Positions 40,801-48,709 of a stretch of DNA of 49,589 bases are shown piece after piece (position 1 is the stretch's first letter; every line of letters begins with the position of its first letter). The stretch is from positions 1 to 49,589 of the forward strand of contig JAGVVD010000026.1 of assembly GCA_019135865.1 (NCBI GenBank), in the 5' to 3' direction. The position numbers and the translations under genes were made by a program. Source of the DNA: Elusimicrobiota bacterium. Its GTDB lineage: Bacteria > Elusimicrobiota > Elusimicrobia > Elusimicrobiales > UBA9959. Under the pieces are notes generated by a model. That model had not been told where the DNA came from, ran no database searches, and saw only the letters and a program-made list of their open reading frames with translations.

Positions 40801-42728
40801 TCGACAAGGCCGCCGACATAAGCATCATCGGCGCCTTCAAATCCACGCTGGTGCCGTGGATGAAGAACGAGATAAAGAAGGGCATCGACGACCTGCGCGC
40901 CTCCGCCGGGGCCAAGTTCGACGCCGACCTCAAGGCGCTCAAGTCCGCCGAGAAGAAAGTGGACGAACTGACCGCGAAGATACAGAAGCTCAAGGAGCAG
41001 GACCAGAAGGCCAAGGACCGCGCCGAAGAGGTGCTCAACTCCGCCATCCGCCGCGTCAACTCCCTGCGCAGCCAGTACGACCACGAGGACCACCAGGCGC
41101 ATCACTGCGGCTCCAAGTGGACGCACTGGGCCTGCGCCCCCGGCTGGCGCATAGCCGCCTCCGCCACCTGGACCGTGATGAAGGTGGCCGAAGGCGCGCT
41201 GCAGGCGGCCAAGAAGGCCGTCGCCGCCGCGATGGAGCTGGACCCGCGCATAGCGGCCCTGATAGCCGAGCGCGATATAGAGCGCGCGGCCCTGGCCGTG
41301 GCCGAAGCCGTGGTGGAGGTCACCAGGGCGGTCGAGGACTTCGTCATGAAGGAGCTCGAAAAGATCCTCGAAGCCACCGTGTCCCGGCTGCCGCTGGAGA
41401 TAGACGAGACCGTGATCGTCGGCGACCTGCGCGGCATGATACTGCGCAACGAACCGATGGTGCTGGACATGAAGTTCAAGCTGGCCGGGGCCCCGATGCG
41501 CGAGTATTTCGCGGTCAAGGTGCCGGACCGGCCGGAGAATCTGGAGTTCGACGCGAAGGCTTTCGCCCTGCTGCCGGTGCTGGCGCTGGACACGCTGACC
41601 GAGGCGCCGCTCAAGAAGATCTCGCCGGACGCCGCCAAGTGGGTGCACTCGCACATAGCGACCAAGCTCGCCTCCGCGCAGGAGGAGGTCAGGAAGCAGG
41701 TGGAGGAGCAGGAGGCCAGATACAGGAAGGTGCTCGATTCCTTCGAGAACGGAAGCGCCAAGTACCGGAAAGCCTTCGAGGACCAGTCGGAGGAGCACCG
41801 CCAGCTGGTCGAGGAAATGGACATCACCGACCTGATGCCCGACAGCCTTCAGTACGCCAACACCTACCTGGCCATCGGCCACAGCAACCTCTGCCTGGCC
41901 GTCTCCCGCGACGGCGTCAGCGTGGAGCAGCTGCACTGCAAGGACTCCGACGTGGAACAGTGGCACACGGTCGCCCTCAAGGACGACGACGAGGGTTATG
42001 TGGAGCTGCGCAACAAGGGGCTCTGCCTGAAAGCGCGCAAAGGCGACTCCGCGGACAATTACGAGCCGCTGATCCTGGCGGCCTGCGACGCCAAAGACAG
42101 GCATCAGCAGTGGAAGATAATCTCGTCCGACGGCTTCTACGACCAGATAGTAAACCGCTTCTCCCAGAAGTGCCTGCACTTCGACAACGAGAGCGCCAAC
42201 CCGCGGTCGGCCTACGCCGTCTGGACCTCCTGCCTGGGGGCGGACAGCCAGACCTTCCGCGACATACCCGACGCCGAGAAGCCCACCCGGCACGAGGTCA
42301 ACGCGTTCGTCAAGGCGGAGAACGGTCTCTGCCTGGACGTGCTGGAAGAGACGGAGAACTCGCTCAAGCTGACCGCGCAGAACAAGGAGGCCAAGCTCTA
42401 CGCCCATCCCTGCGGCGACAAGAGCGAGCGCTTCAACTACATAGAGGAAGTGGACGGCGACATACAGCTGATCCACTCCGAGACCGGCGCCTGCGTCTAC
42501 CCGGCGGAGAAGTCGACGCACCTCGCGCTGCGCGCCTGCGACCGCGGCCAGGACATGTTCTGGCGCCTCAATGTGGAGGACAAGGACACGCTGCAGTTCT
42601 TCAACCCCGCGAGGAATTCTTGTATGATGCTTCCGGCCCCCGACAAGGGCACTTCTAACTATAAGGAGGCCGGGACGGCGCCCTGCAGCAAGACGGACGG
42701 CGCCCAGCTCCTGGACCTGGTGAAATGA
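34854..42728 (+). CDS. Giant secreted repeat protein with C-terminal ricin-type lectin domains
   Basis: A 2624-residue exported protein. TATAAT at 34814-34819 gives a short leader; the signal peptide is MRFLTVLLLSSVLFSFRPLFA. Residues 182-1185 are 17 tandem repeats of about 59 residues (see the repeat entry). Residues about 1186-2015 contain beta-rich segments resembling AsmA/TamB-like or lipid-transfer architecture (paired phrases such as EPFGIKGFTL and QPFGIKGFAL, about 320 residues apart). Residues about 2018-2085 form a charged coiled coil. Residues about 2335-2624 look like two ricin-type beta-trefoils (NLCLAVSRDG, QWKIISSDG, and cysteine pairs), which bind sugars. The function is unknown; adhesion, or binding of surface glycans, is suggested. 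It overlaps the secretin-domain gene by 4 bp (ATGA), so they are made together. Confidence 0.8.
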   Translation: MRFLTVLLLSSVLFSFRPLFAALHAPDPLSRFDEAVKADKSLSGGKEQWAGLSREFAADPLFAALGLDKASFAGGNHLTYDNKLALGGMEFDLKGDLYFDPQAAEDFPLASLRAKTRPASGDLLTIGALRARAATLDVVIYKEEAAYKVHARLIPNWTDHNKAPIPSLMISRSGETLDWVLTGGDIKLEEIVPAAAHVPYYKQFSFESLAKTGDMYAISGAVGGKKIAAKADAAGSTLEVTGKELLLSDFIPEVSAVRLLDGFAFTRFYLEGEDMTVSGTIGAKKASATRRTVDRSFTFSAEGLTLADVAPAAAAVPALARFSLESVEYTPKSLSASGRIGGKPASAVFSDSGRAVTVTADSLKLQDLLPEAAGLPFANDFSFRSLDQSPGGLVVHGSLNGVDAAVSRSTAAATLAITGDHLKLSDLVPAASGLKALDRFDFVSAVRTAAGLTVTGRLNGKDISVKAETSGRTTVTGEGLKAADFLPETGDVPLLSSLECDRVSWSADGTAISGRLRGRAIAVNRSARSGEISVTGDGLKVSDFVPEAAEVAFLDNFTLDRVRMTGADIDVYGKVDGKPVTVDDHPASNIFTVTGQDLKLSDFFPEAKNIGALDKFAFDRFTHTADSVESAGKVNGKSVSVARKTGSPELVVKGESLKLSDFVPQASGAPYLDRFAFLDLAWTPELTRVDGKVNGRNVSVNLDNAKKTYTVSGSAMKLTDFVPQAAQVPYLEEFDLQSVQSSPSGVIVMGHVSGRKTEVDYEKASGAFRITGDDIKLKDLVPEAAAVSYLDNFAFESFSWSEARCEAAGKVNGRKLSVSKERNAPYFSVNGDGLRLEDFVPAVSQVPCVNAFALDTVRRSPSELAIAGRVDGKPVAVSASSDGKVAMTGAGLSLPACMPLSLNIPFLKWFSFGGLFHWPDRLEIDGTVNGKAVKVVWIFAPDTVTLTGGSIKLADLVPAAAKVPELNNFAFLSMLYAPSGTTVSGTLNGKTVGVIVSKTDGSFEIKGDKLTLSDFVPEAASVPFLDNFAFYDFKEDASGITVEGAIHGRKVAVSKPAGASGSFTAAGEGLAMSDLVPEAGALKAFDALQLDKVSVSQAAVEVAGRLNGKAVKFVRTRGDKPVVTVTADALTLGDVFAPLAGLPAINAVGIEKIELDGRSVEAKAKLNGVTVDVVAHAKAGSDFAYTAIFFDRLGAAAFVPAAQGHVVNDIALEKALFVVQPAGSPARTVSAAELPGDLPKLAGWSGGDAMKLSEGVNMSAWLNVAASGGLARAFKTAGLPANARPLLRGTLPPGAFKGMSAGKAASALADADKQSMLAGLELEVDLPLPSLPAIAGLVTVKSPVTLRIGGDARSKSSLWTRVPEPIAASRPAGDLDVSVQFGLDIKGSGINEKIDALVNLDKGSRAGYSLLALYEGAWKEPFGIKGFTLDNGGFEFSLEGDKGAQKDAEFAFFATADIASKKVSVTADLKRTDGKLALEYFELDGKFGLGDFPGGKNIPNADKFELDMVKLSPKGVEAAAMIAGKKVKAYLFDAGAAGTPNWIFALEQKNFNITELIPPAKDIKPLAAMTLPQAALIVSEKGLTAPGRKGLGVIARDMLDGIFGDTDVPLNIPSGVALLAAFDQKAMGDLGKGLSKLGVHEDAIIMGAVTGVFQGNPGVMLSLAMQQPGQARGLPGKVMNYKDGVRPSFFIQWAGTEFDAGLKIPMFVKAGKDTLVLASSVELEFTVEGVGIKVLGEMDGVWRQPFGIKGFALANVKMDAAINDIGEVRFGVAGDQQYGHCGDPGSPDCVDVDLAMSVKILLEDALPDGVAFAGKVNKLSAPALVEITEHLMGLPPGKLGKLPFPFFQINDALLAFATPGASDPQLGLVSEGFAFGGDFFFMGRELGKVKGAGGPQGLTLKGKIDDIDLDVLQFRNNNVDIALGLDPKYVIDSDIELLGGKQHVKLDIEPPHMEFDLTEKLGVFGDAALTVTIEGFDLKTGAFDKAADISIIGAFKSTLVPWMKNEIKKGIDDLRASAGAKFDADLKALKSAEKKVDELTAKIQKLKEQDQKAKDRAEEVLNSAIRRVNSLRSQYDHEDHQAHHCGSKWTHWACAPGWRIAASATWTVMKVAEGALQAAKKAVAAAMELDPRIAALIAERDIERAALAVAEAVVEVTRAVEDFVMKELEKILEATVSRLPLEIDETVIVGDLRGMILRNEPMVLDMKFKLAGAPMREYFAVKVPDRPENLEFDAKAFALLPVLALDTLTEAPLKKISPDAAKWVHSHIATKLASAQEEVRKQVEEQEARYRKVLDSFENGSAKYRKAFEDQSEEHRQLVEEMDITDLMPDSLQYANTYLAIGHSNLCLAVSRDGVSVEQLHCKDSDVEQWHTVALKDDDEGYVELRNKGLCLKARKGDSADNYEPLILAACDAKDRHQQWKIISSDGFYDQIVNRFSQKCLHFDNESANPRSAYAVWTSCLGADSQTFRDIPDAEKPTRHEVNAFVKAENGLCLDVLEETENSLKLTAQNKEAKLYAHPCGDKSERFNYIEEVDGDIQLIHSETGACVYPAEKSTHLALRACDRGQDMFWRLNVEDKDTLQFFNPARNSCMMLPAPDKGTSNYKEAGTAPCSKTDGAQLLDLVK
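35397..38408 (+). repeat. Seventeen tandem coding repeats of about 59 residues (177 bp)
   Basis: Each unit starts near TG(D/E)xLKLSDFVPEA, continues VPYLDxFAF, then a variable stretch, then GxVNGKxVxV and a closing hydrophobic strand. Units 5-11 and 14-15 are the clearest; units 12, 13 and 17 have drifted. One further degenerate unit is visible around 39290-39530. Every unit keeps the acidic LSDF/LxDL and the small beta hairpin NGK, so the array probably forms a long rod or curved beta solenoid. I know no named domain with this pattern. Confidence 0.85.
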
Positions 42729-44623
42729 AAAAGACCCTGAACTGCCTGCTCTGCTTCTCGCTCCTGGCCCCTTCGCTGGCCGGCTGCTCCGCGTCGGCGC
42801 GCTCGGCGCGCCGCGTGCCCCTGCACCCTTCGGTGGAGGGCATGCTCGACGAGGCGTCCCGCCGGACCTCGGTCAGCGGCGTCGCCGCGGCCGCCCGCGA
42901 CGGCATACGCGAACTGCGCCGCGGCCGCTACGCCGCGGCGGGGAAGGAATTCGCCGCGGGCCTGCGGGCGGACCCCGTGAACGCCGACCTGCATTTCCTC
43001 AACGCCCTGGCCTATCACCTGGACTCGCGCTCGGGCGACCTGAGCAAGCTCGACCTGGCCGAGGCCGGCTACACGCTGGCGCTGCGCTTCGACCCGGACA
43101 ATCACTGGGCCTCTTTCTTCCTGGGCCACGTTTATTTCGCCCAGAAGCGCTACAAGGACGCGCAGAACCAGTTCTCCGGCGCCCTGCTCTACTCGCCTGG
43201 CGACCCCGAGTTCCTGCGCGCGCTGGCGGTGGCCTCCTACTACGCCCGCGACGCGCGCACCGGCGGCTGGGCGGCCGAGAAGGCCGCGGCCGCGGACCCG
43301 GAGAGCCGCTCCGGCTGGCGCATAGCGGCGCTGACCAGGGCGGCCGGCGGCGACCTCAAGGGGGCCGAAGAGGCCTTCCTGCGCTACGAGGGCCTCGCCG
43401 GCAAGCCGGGGGCCGGCGGCGAACTGTTCAAGTGGAACGAAGAGCGGCTCCGCGCGCGCCTGGACGACTGGAAGGCCTTCCACGCGGCCGACCCGGCGGC
43501 CGTGCCCGCCGGCGTGTTCGGCCGAGGCGCCCAGCCCGAAGGACGCCCGCTCGACCTGGGCGACGAAGGCGACAATTACGAAGAAGGGGCCGCCGCGTCC
43601 CCCTCTCACGCCGAAAACGGCGGCCAGCCGGCTCCCGCCGACGACCCGAACGCCCCCAAAATGGCGCTTGTCGACGTGGTCATACTCAGCACCGAAGAGA
43701 GCCGCAGCCAGTACAAGGGCATGAACATCCTTTCGGGGCTGAAGGCCACCCTGACCGGGACGCTGTTCCAGTACAAGTGGGCCACCGGCGGCAGCATCAT
43801 GGGCCAGAGCGGCCACGGCGCCGCGATGTCGCCCACCTTCGCGCTCGAAGGCCTGGAGTACAATCTCAATATCTGGAACGACAGCGTCAACAAGGCCGAG
43901 GTGCTGGCCCGCCCCTCGCTGCTGGCGGTGGAGAACCAGACCTCGCAGTTCTACTCCGGGGCCGTGCTGCACGTGCAGCTCAACAGCAACAACTCGGACG
44001 GCTCGCTGGTCGACGTCCCCGTGGGCATAAATCTCTCGGTGACGCCGACCTTCCTCGACAAGGACACCGTCAGGGTCAAGGTCCACGCCGACCGCAGTTT
44101 CATAGAGAGCCGCAGCGAGAAACTGGGCTTCTCCGCCTTCTCGCAGACCACCAAGACCTCGGTGGACTCGACCGCGATACTGAAATTCGGCGAGACCCTC
44201 ATACTCAGCGGCCTGACCGAGAACGAGACCACCGTCTCCAAGAGCGGCGTACCGCTGCTGCAGAGCATACCGGTGGTGCAGTGGTTCTTCTCCAACAAGA
44301 CCCAGGAGGAGACCAAGAAGTCGGTGCTGATACTCCTCTCGCCGCATAAGGCGCGCCGGGCCGCCGAGCACATGACGCCGCGCGAACTGCGCGAGATGAA
44401 GCGCGCCGAGCGCCTGGGCAACCAGGCCGGCGACAAGCTCCAGGCCCTGCGGAAGAAGGAAGGCCTGGACGGCAAGAACAACCTGGACGCGGTCTTCGAG
44501 ATCATGGACAAGGGCAGGTACTACCGCGAGTTCCGCACCGGCGACCTGCAGCTCGACGAATGGCACAATTCCGACTCGCTCTTCGGCTCGCTCAAGCGGG
44601 CGCTGGGCTTCCTCTGGTACTGA
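42725..44623 (+). CDS. Lipoprotein with TPR repeats and a C-terminal secretin domain
   Basis: A 632-residue product. Signal peptide II motif LAGC with lipid-bearing C21. Residues about 60-260 carry TPR-like units (ALAYHLDSRSGDLSKLDLAE, ASFFLGHVYFAQKRYKDAQN). A linker follows, and residues about 330-545 form a secretin domain: LVDVPVGINLSVTPTFLD, then TAILKFGETLILSGL and VPLLQSIPVVQWFFSN, the signatures shared by type II/III secretion and pilus secretins. A TPR-fused secretin lipoprotein could form an outer-membrane pore. No ATPase, pseudopilin or other secretion gene is near. It is coupled to the giant protein upstream and the S1C protease downstream by overlaps. Confidence 0.85.
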   Translation: MKKTLNCLLCFSLLAPSLAGCSASARSARRVPLHPSVEGMLDEASRRTSVSGVAAAARDGIRELRRGRYAAAGKEFAAGLRADPVNADLHFLNALAYHLDSRSGDLSKLDLAEAGYTLALRFDPDNHWASFFLGHVYFAQKRYKDAQNQFSGALLYSPGDPEFLRALAVASYYARDARTGGWAAEKAAAADPESRSGWRIAALTRAAGGDLKGAEEAFLRYEGLAGKPGAGGELFKWNEERLRARLDDWKAFHAADPAAVPAGVFGRGAQPEGRPLDLGDEGDNYEEGAAASPSHAENGGQPAPADDPNAPKMALVDVVILSTEESRSQYKGMNILSGLKATLTGTLFQYKWATGGSIMGQSGHGAAMSPTFALEGLEYNLNIWNDSVNKAEVLARPSLLAVENQTSQFYSGAVLHVQLNSNNSDGSLVDVPVGINLSVTPTFLDKDTVRVKVHADRSFIESRSEKLGFSAFSQTTKTSVDSTAILKFGETLILSGLTENETTVSKSGVPLLQSIPVVQWFFSNKTQEETKKSVLILLSPHKARRAAEHMTPRELREMKRAERLGNQAGDKLQALRKKEGLDGKNNLDAVFEIMDKGRYYREFRTGDLQLDEWHNSDSLFGSLKRALGFLWY

Positions 44624-45393
44624 TGAAATACGCGGTCCTGACGCTCCTGCTCCCGTTCGCGGCCGCCCCGGCGGCCGCCGCGGGAGCGGCGGAGCTCCAG
44701 GACGCCTTCGCGGCGGCCGCGGCCAAGGCCGCGCCGGCGGTAGTGGCGGTATCCGGGCCGGGGAACGGCGCGGACGCGCCCTTCGGCGAGCCGGAGGACC
44801 TGCTCGGCGGTTTCCTGTCGGCGGCGGAACTCCCCGCCGGGCCGGGCCCGACGCCGCCCGCCTATCCCCGCTCCGGCTCCGGCCTGATCATAGACCCCGC
44901 CGGCTACATCCTCACCAATGAACATGTCGTGCGCGGCAGTACGTCCGTCGTCGTATCCCTCGCGGACGGCTCGCGGGCCGAAGCCGCGGTCATCGGCGCT
45001 GACCAAGCCGCGGACCTCGCTCTGCTGAAAGCGAAGACCGACGCGCCCCTGCCTTTCCTGGCGCTCTCCGGCGCGGCGCGGCCGCGGGCCGGCGACTGGG
45101 CCCTAGCGCTGGGCAACGCGCTCGGCATGGAAGGCTCCGTGACCGTGGGAGTGGTCTCGGCCCCGCTGCGGAAACTGAAAGGGCCGGACGGCGTCCGGCG
45201 CGAGGCGATACAGACCGACGCGGCCATCAACCCCGGCAATTCCGGCGGGCCGCTGCTCAATCTGAAAGGCGAAGTGATAGGCATAAACGCGTCGGCCTAC
45301 GCGCCGTCGGGCGCCTATCCCGGCATAGGGTTCGCGATACCCGCGGCGAAAGCGAAGGATTTCGCGGACGGCCTGCTCGAGCGGGCGAAATAA
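44623..45393 (+). CDS. Trypsin-like serine protease (S1C, HtrA-type) without PDZ domain
   Basis: A 256-residue periplasmic protease. The ATG overlaps the preceding stop (TGATG). Signal peptide MKYAVLTLLLPFAAAPAAAA. Catalytic triad: LTNEHVV (H101), ADLALLK (D131) and NPGNSGGPLLN (S207). DegP/DegS-type proteins normally have one or two PDZ domains after this; here the protein ends at residue 256, straight after the protease domain. It could process or quality-control the giant protein or the secretin-domain lipoprotein encoded in the same operon. That role is inference. Confidence 0.88.
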   Translation: MKYAVLTLLLPFAAAPAAAAGAAELQDAFAAAAAKAAPAVVAVSGPGNGADAPFGEPEDLLGGFLSAAELPAGPGPTPPAYPRSGSGLIIDPAGYILTNEHVVRGSTSVVVSLADGSRAEAAVIGADQAADLALLKAKTDAPLPFLALSGAARPRAGDWALALGNALGMEGSVTVGVVSAPLRKLKGPDGVRREAIQTDAAINPGNSGGPLLNLKGEVIGINASAYAPSGAYPGIGFAIPAAKAKDFADGLLERAK

Positions 45394-45408
45394 GAACAGG
45401 GGGATTCC

Positions 45409-46836
45409 ATGTCCAGGACCATAAAGACCGACGTGGCGGTCATAGGCGCCGGCACGGCCGGGCTTTTCGCGATCCATCACGCCATGAAAGAAGGCGCCCG
45501 GGCCCTGATCTTCGACCCGGGACCGCTGGGCACCACCTGCGCGCGCGTAGGTTGCATGCCCTCCAAACTCCTCATAGCCGCGGCCGAGGCCGCCCACTCG
45601 GCGGAGAAGGCGGAGATATTCGGGGTAAAGGCCCGCGCCAGGATCGACGGCGCCAGGGTAATGTCCCGCGTCAGGGCCTGGCGCGACCGTTTCGTCGGCG
45701 GGATGATGGAAGATTACGATGAACTGTTAAAAAAGAAGCTCCTCGTAAAAGCTAAAGCCCGGTTCACCGGGCCGAATACGCTGGAAGCGGGAGGCCGGAC
45801 CTATGAATTCAGGACGGCCGTCATAGCCACCGGCAGCGTCACCGTCGTCCCCCCGCCCTACCGGGAGCACGCCCGTTTCCTGCTCACCCGCGAGGAGATC
45901 TTCGAGCAGCGCCGCCTGCCGGCGAGCCTGCTGGTGGTCGGCGGCGGTCTGATAGGCCTGGAACTGGGCCAGGCGCTCGCCCGCCTGGGCGTGCGCGTCA
46001 CGCTGCTCGGCCTGGACCGGCTCGTCGGCCCGTTGTCCGACCCCGGCCTCCGCGCGCGGGCCGCTGAAATATTCTCGGAAGAGTTCGATCTGCATCCGCA
46101 TCACGAACTGCTGGGACTTAAACCCGCCGGGAAAACGATCAAGGTCTCGTTCCGCGGCGCGGACGGCAAAAAGAGTGCGGCGTCTTTCGAAAAGATACTT
46201 ATAGCCGCCGGCCAGCGCCCGGACTTCGACGGCCTGGGCCTGGAGAACACCGGCGTCCCGCTCGACGACAGGGGCCGCCCGTCCGCCGACCCGCGGACCA
46301 TGCGGATAGGACGCTCTCATTTCTTCCTGGCCGGCGACGCCGACCCTTTCAGGCCCTCGCTGCACGAGGCCGGCTTCGAGGGACGGCTGGCCGGCGCCAA
46401 CGCCGCCCGCTTCCCGAAAGTCGGGCGGGAAACCCGGAGCTGCGCCCTGGCCGTGGCTTTCACCGACCCGCAGATGGCCGTCATCGGCGCGGGGCCGTCG
46501 GAGCTGGAAAAGGGATCGTTCTGCTGCGGGGAACTGGACTTCTCGGAGCAGGGGCGCGCGCTGATCATGAACGCCGGCCGGGGGAAGCTGCGCCTCTACG
46601 CCGACAGGGCCTCCGGGCGGCTGCTGGGCGCGGAAATGCTGGGCCCCCGGGCCGAGCACCTGGCGCATCTCATCGCCTGGGCGATAGAAAAGAAGATGAC
46701 GGTCAAGGCGCTGCGCGCCATGCCTTTCTATCACCCCGTGATCGAGGAAGGCCTGAAGCGGGCGCTCGAGGACGTTTCCGCGAGGCTGAAGGGCCGCAAA
46801 CCCTGCGTCTGCGAGGATAAAAGGCCGGGGGACTGA
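45409..46836 (+). CDS. Flavoprotein disulfide reductase (dihydrolipoyl dehydrogenase-like)
   Basis: A 475-residue FAD enzyme. VIGAGTAGLFA binds FAD, GTTCARVGCMPSK holds the redox disulfide (C44, C49), VVGGGLIGLELGQALARLG binds NAD(P), and MPFYHPVIEEGLK near the end has the active-site His-Glu pair (H442, E446). This is the class I pyridine nucleotide-disulfide oxidoreductase layout; dihydrolipoyl dehydrogenase, mercuric reductase or an electron-transfer relative are possible. No 2-oxoacid dehydrogenase genes are near. It ends in KPCVCEDK, an extra Cys pair. It follows the S1C gene by 15 bp, with GGGGG before its ATG; its link to the secretin operon is unclear. Confidence 0.85.
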   Translation: MSRTIKTDVAVIGAGTAGLFAIHHAMKEGARALIFDPGPLGTTCARVGCMPSKLLIAAAEAAHSAEKAEIFGVKARARIDGARVMSRVRAWRDRFVGGMMEDYDELLKKKLLVKAKARFTGPNTLEAGGRTYEFRTAVIATGSVTVVPPPYREHARFLLTREEIFEQRRLPASLLVVGGGLIGLELGQALARLGVRVTLLGLDRLVGPLSDPGLRARAAEIFSEEFDLHPHHELLGLKPAGKTIKVSFRGADGKKSAASFEKILIAAGQRPDFDGLGLENTGVPLDDRGRPSADPRTMRIGRSHFFLAGDADPFRPSLHEAGFEGRLAGANAARFPKVGRETRSCALAVAFTDPQMAVIGAGPSELEKGSFCCGELDFSEQGRALIMNAGRGKLRLYADRASGRLLGAEMLGPRAEHLAHLIAWAIEKKMTVKALRAMPFYHPVIEEGLKRALEDVSARLKGRKPCVCEDKRPGD

Positions 46837-46851
46837 AGCTGCCGGTTGCCA

Positions 46852-46885
46852 ATGAAAAAGGCGCGGACTTCCGCGCCTTTTTCAT
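46852..46885. terminator. Bidirectional terminator between convergent genes
   Basis: ATGAAAAAGGCGCGGA and its perfect complement TCCGCGCCTTTTTCAT form a 16-bp stem around CT. An A-run before and a T-run after allow use from both strands, ending the oxidoreductase operon and the papain-like gene. Confidence 0.9.
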
Positions 46886-46903
46886 TTCAGAACGGCTGCG
46901 GGA

Positions 46904-47911
46904 TCACTTCCAGCCGGTCTCCAGCATAGGGGCCACGCGGCCGAAAGTATCGTCCGCCTTGTGGAGATGCGCCTCGGGCGCGCCGTAACCGTCCTTGCCG
47001 GCCTTGGGCCAGTAGGCGATGGTGCTCATACCGAAATAAGACTTGCCCGCGACCTCCGAATAGGCGATGCGGAAGAAGCCGTCCTCGCCCCAGCCCTTGT
47101 CCCAGCTGTTCTTGACGATGAAATACCCCTCCTCGTCATTGTAGCCGACCAGGAGCACCGCGTGGCCGCCGAGCCGCTTGCCCTCCACATAGGAATAGAC
47201 TCCGGACTTGTAGTGCATGAAGTCCTCGTACACGTACATCGCGGTGGGCAGCGGGCCGTACTTGAGCAGCGCGGCCTTCATCTTGTCGATGCTCCGGGTC
47301 ACGGAGCCCCAGCCGCCTATCTTCTGCGCGCCGGCCTGCCAGCCTTCGCCGGCCGCGGAGCAGGAGCCGTCGGTCGCGGTATAGGGATAGACCTCCTCGC
47401 CCGGAAGGCCGGTGCGCTGGAGATAGGTCGCGGTAAGCCTGCCGCCGTTGCACGAGCCCGCCCCGCTGCACGAGAGCATCACCTGCTCGGACAGGTCCAG
47501 GTCGACGCCGGGCGTCCCTTTCTGGAGGAGGCCGTAGGATTCCAGCGCGCCGGTCATGGCGAAGGCCCAGCAGGAACCGCACTTCTTCTGGTTGCGCGCC
47601 GGGGTGACGAAATTGCCCTCATTGTCGCGCCAGTCGAACGAGACCGGGACTTCGGTCATGGAGAACTCCGGCAGCGGCGGGGCGTCCACCGGCTCGAAAT
47701 TGAGGCCGACCAGGTATTTCCAGTCCTTTTCCGAAAGGCCGGAAATATCCGTTTCGCCCGCGATCCAGGCCGCTCCTTTCCCGTCGATGGCCTCCTGAAG
47801 GGCCGCGATGCGCTCTTTCAGTTCGGCGGAGCTCATCTGCGCCGCGGCCGGCGAATAAGCCGACGCGGCCAGCAGCGCGCCTAAAAACAGTTTTATCGTT
47901 CTTTTCGTCAT
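46904..47911 (-). CDS. Secreted papain-like cysteine protease (peptidase C1)
   Basis: A 335-residue protein with signal peptide MTKRTIKLFLGALLAASAYSPAAA and a short propeptide (about 25-85). The mature papain fold starts at PVSFDWRDNEGNFVTPARNQ. The catalytic residues are oxyanion Gln108, Cys114 (KKCGSCWAFAM), His250 (GGHAVLLVGY) and Asn268 (VKNSWDKGWGEDGFFRI). CSGAGSCNGG is the family's disulfide segment. Bacterial C1 proteases are less common than other classes. A GGGGAGGA site precedes the ATG. It stands alone between a bidirectional terminator and the TcdA-like gene. Confidence 0.93.
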   Translation of the reverse strand: MTKRTIKLFLGALLAASAYSPAAAQMSSAELKERIAALQEAIDGKGAAWIAGETDISGLSEKDWKYLVGLNFEPVDAPPLPEFSMTEVPVSFDWRDNEGNFVTPARNQKKCGSCWAFAMTGALESYGLLQKGTPGVDLDLSEQVMLSCSGAGSCNGGRLTATYLQRTGLPGEEVYPYTATDGSCSAAGEGWQAGAQKIGGWGSVTRSIDKMKAALLKYGPLPTAMYVYEDFMHYKSGVYSYVEGKRLGGHAVLLVGYNDEEGYFIVKNSWDKGWGEDGFFRIAYSEVAGKSYFGMSTIAYWPKAGKDGYGAPEAHLHKADDTFGRVAPMLETGWK

Positions 47912-47950
47912 AGTCCTCCCCTTTCGCGGGACCGCTATATATGGATTCTA

Positions 47951-48709
47951 CTATATCAGGGCTTTCTTTTGGCCGGAAAGGAACTTTATCGCCTCGTTGG
48001 CTATGGCCAGGCCGAAGATGCCTGTCAGCGTGGGCAGGCTGCCCAGCGCGGCGCGCTTGCGTCCGCGCTCGTAGAAATCGGGCCCGGGTTCCATCAGGCG
48101 CGCGCCGGTGCGGAGCTTTCCCAGCGGCTCGATGGAATAGGCGCAGGCGAAATCGCCGGGATGGCCGTGGCGGCGCAGCAGCCGGCGCACGCGCGCGGCC
48201 AGCGGGCAGCCGGAGGCTTTTGAAAAGGGCCCCACGCGCACGGCCGTTATGTCGGTGCGCAGCGCGGCGCCCATCGATGAAATAAGAGGTATCCCGGCTT
48301 TCAGCGTTTCCGAGATGAGCCCGACCTTGGGGCCCAGCGCGTCTATCGCGTCCACCACCAGGTCCGGCGGCCCGGCCAGGATCTCCGCGAAGGTCTCCGG
48401 GGCGGCGAAAGTCTTCAGTGCTTCCACGCGGCAATGAGGATTGATATCCAGCACCCGCTCCGCGGCGAGGTCCGCCTTGCGGCGGCCGATGGTGGAGCCC
48501 AGCGCGTAGAGCTGCCGGTTTATATTGCTGGCGCGCACCTCGTCGAAATCGACCAGCCGCAGCCGGCCGACGCCCGAGCGCGCCAGACCTTCCACCACGT
48601 AACTCCCGACCGCGCCGAGGCCGACCACGGTCACGGACGACTTTTTCAGGCGGGAAAGCCCCTCCTCCCCGAGCATGAGCTTTATCCGGGCCAGCCGCTC
48701 GTCGCTCAT
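47951..48709 (-). CDS. tcdA: TcdA-like E1-type adenylating enzyme (tRNA t6A dehydratase)
   Basis: A 252-residue cytoplasmic protein, close to the family length. The Rossmann ATP site VTVVGLGAVGSYVVEGLARSG is followed by DFDEVRASNINRQLYAL with the adenylating Arg, and DAIDALGPKVGLI. The end, TLTGIFGLAIANEAIKFL, is typical of CsdL/TcdA. This enzyme cyclises threonylcarbamoyladenosine at tRNA position 37. The start at 48709 overlaps the TatD-like stop (ATGA). Other E1-like proteins (MoeB, ThiF) are possible but usually carry a CxxC zinc pair, which is absent. Confidence 0.8.
   Translation of the reverse strand: MSDERLARIKLMLGEEGLSRLKKSSVTVVGLGAVGSYVVEGLARSGVGRLRLVDFDEVRASNINRQLYALGSTIGRRKADLAAERVLDINPHCRVEALKTFAAPETFAEILAGPPDLVVDAIDALGPKVGLISETLKAGIPLISSMGAALRTDITAVRVGPFSKASGCPLAARVRRLLRRHGHPGDFACAYSIEPLGKLRTGARLMEPGPDFYERGRKRAALGSLPTLTGIFGLAIANEAIKFLSGQKKALI

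Noticed and set aside
36792-42521. 1909-codon open frame antisense to the giant protein
   Set aside because: It mirrors the repeat codons of the plus strand, has no recognisable domain and no ribosome binding site.
44623-45393. Classical DegP/HtrA protease-chaperone
   Set aside because: The protein ends right after the protease domain with no PDZ domain, so only the S1C protease call is supported.
47951-48709. E1-like partner for the YcaO pathway
   Set aside because: It is 40 kb away, coupled to a TatD-like gene, and its motifs fit TcdA, a tRNA-modifying enzyme.
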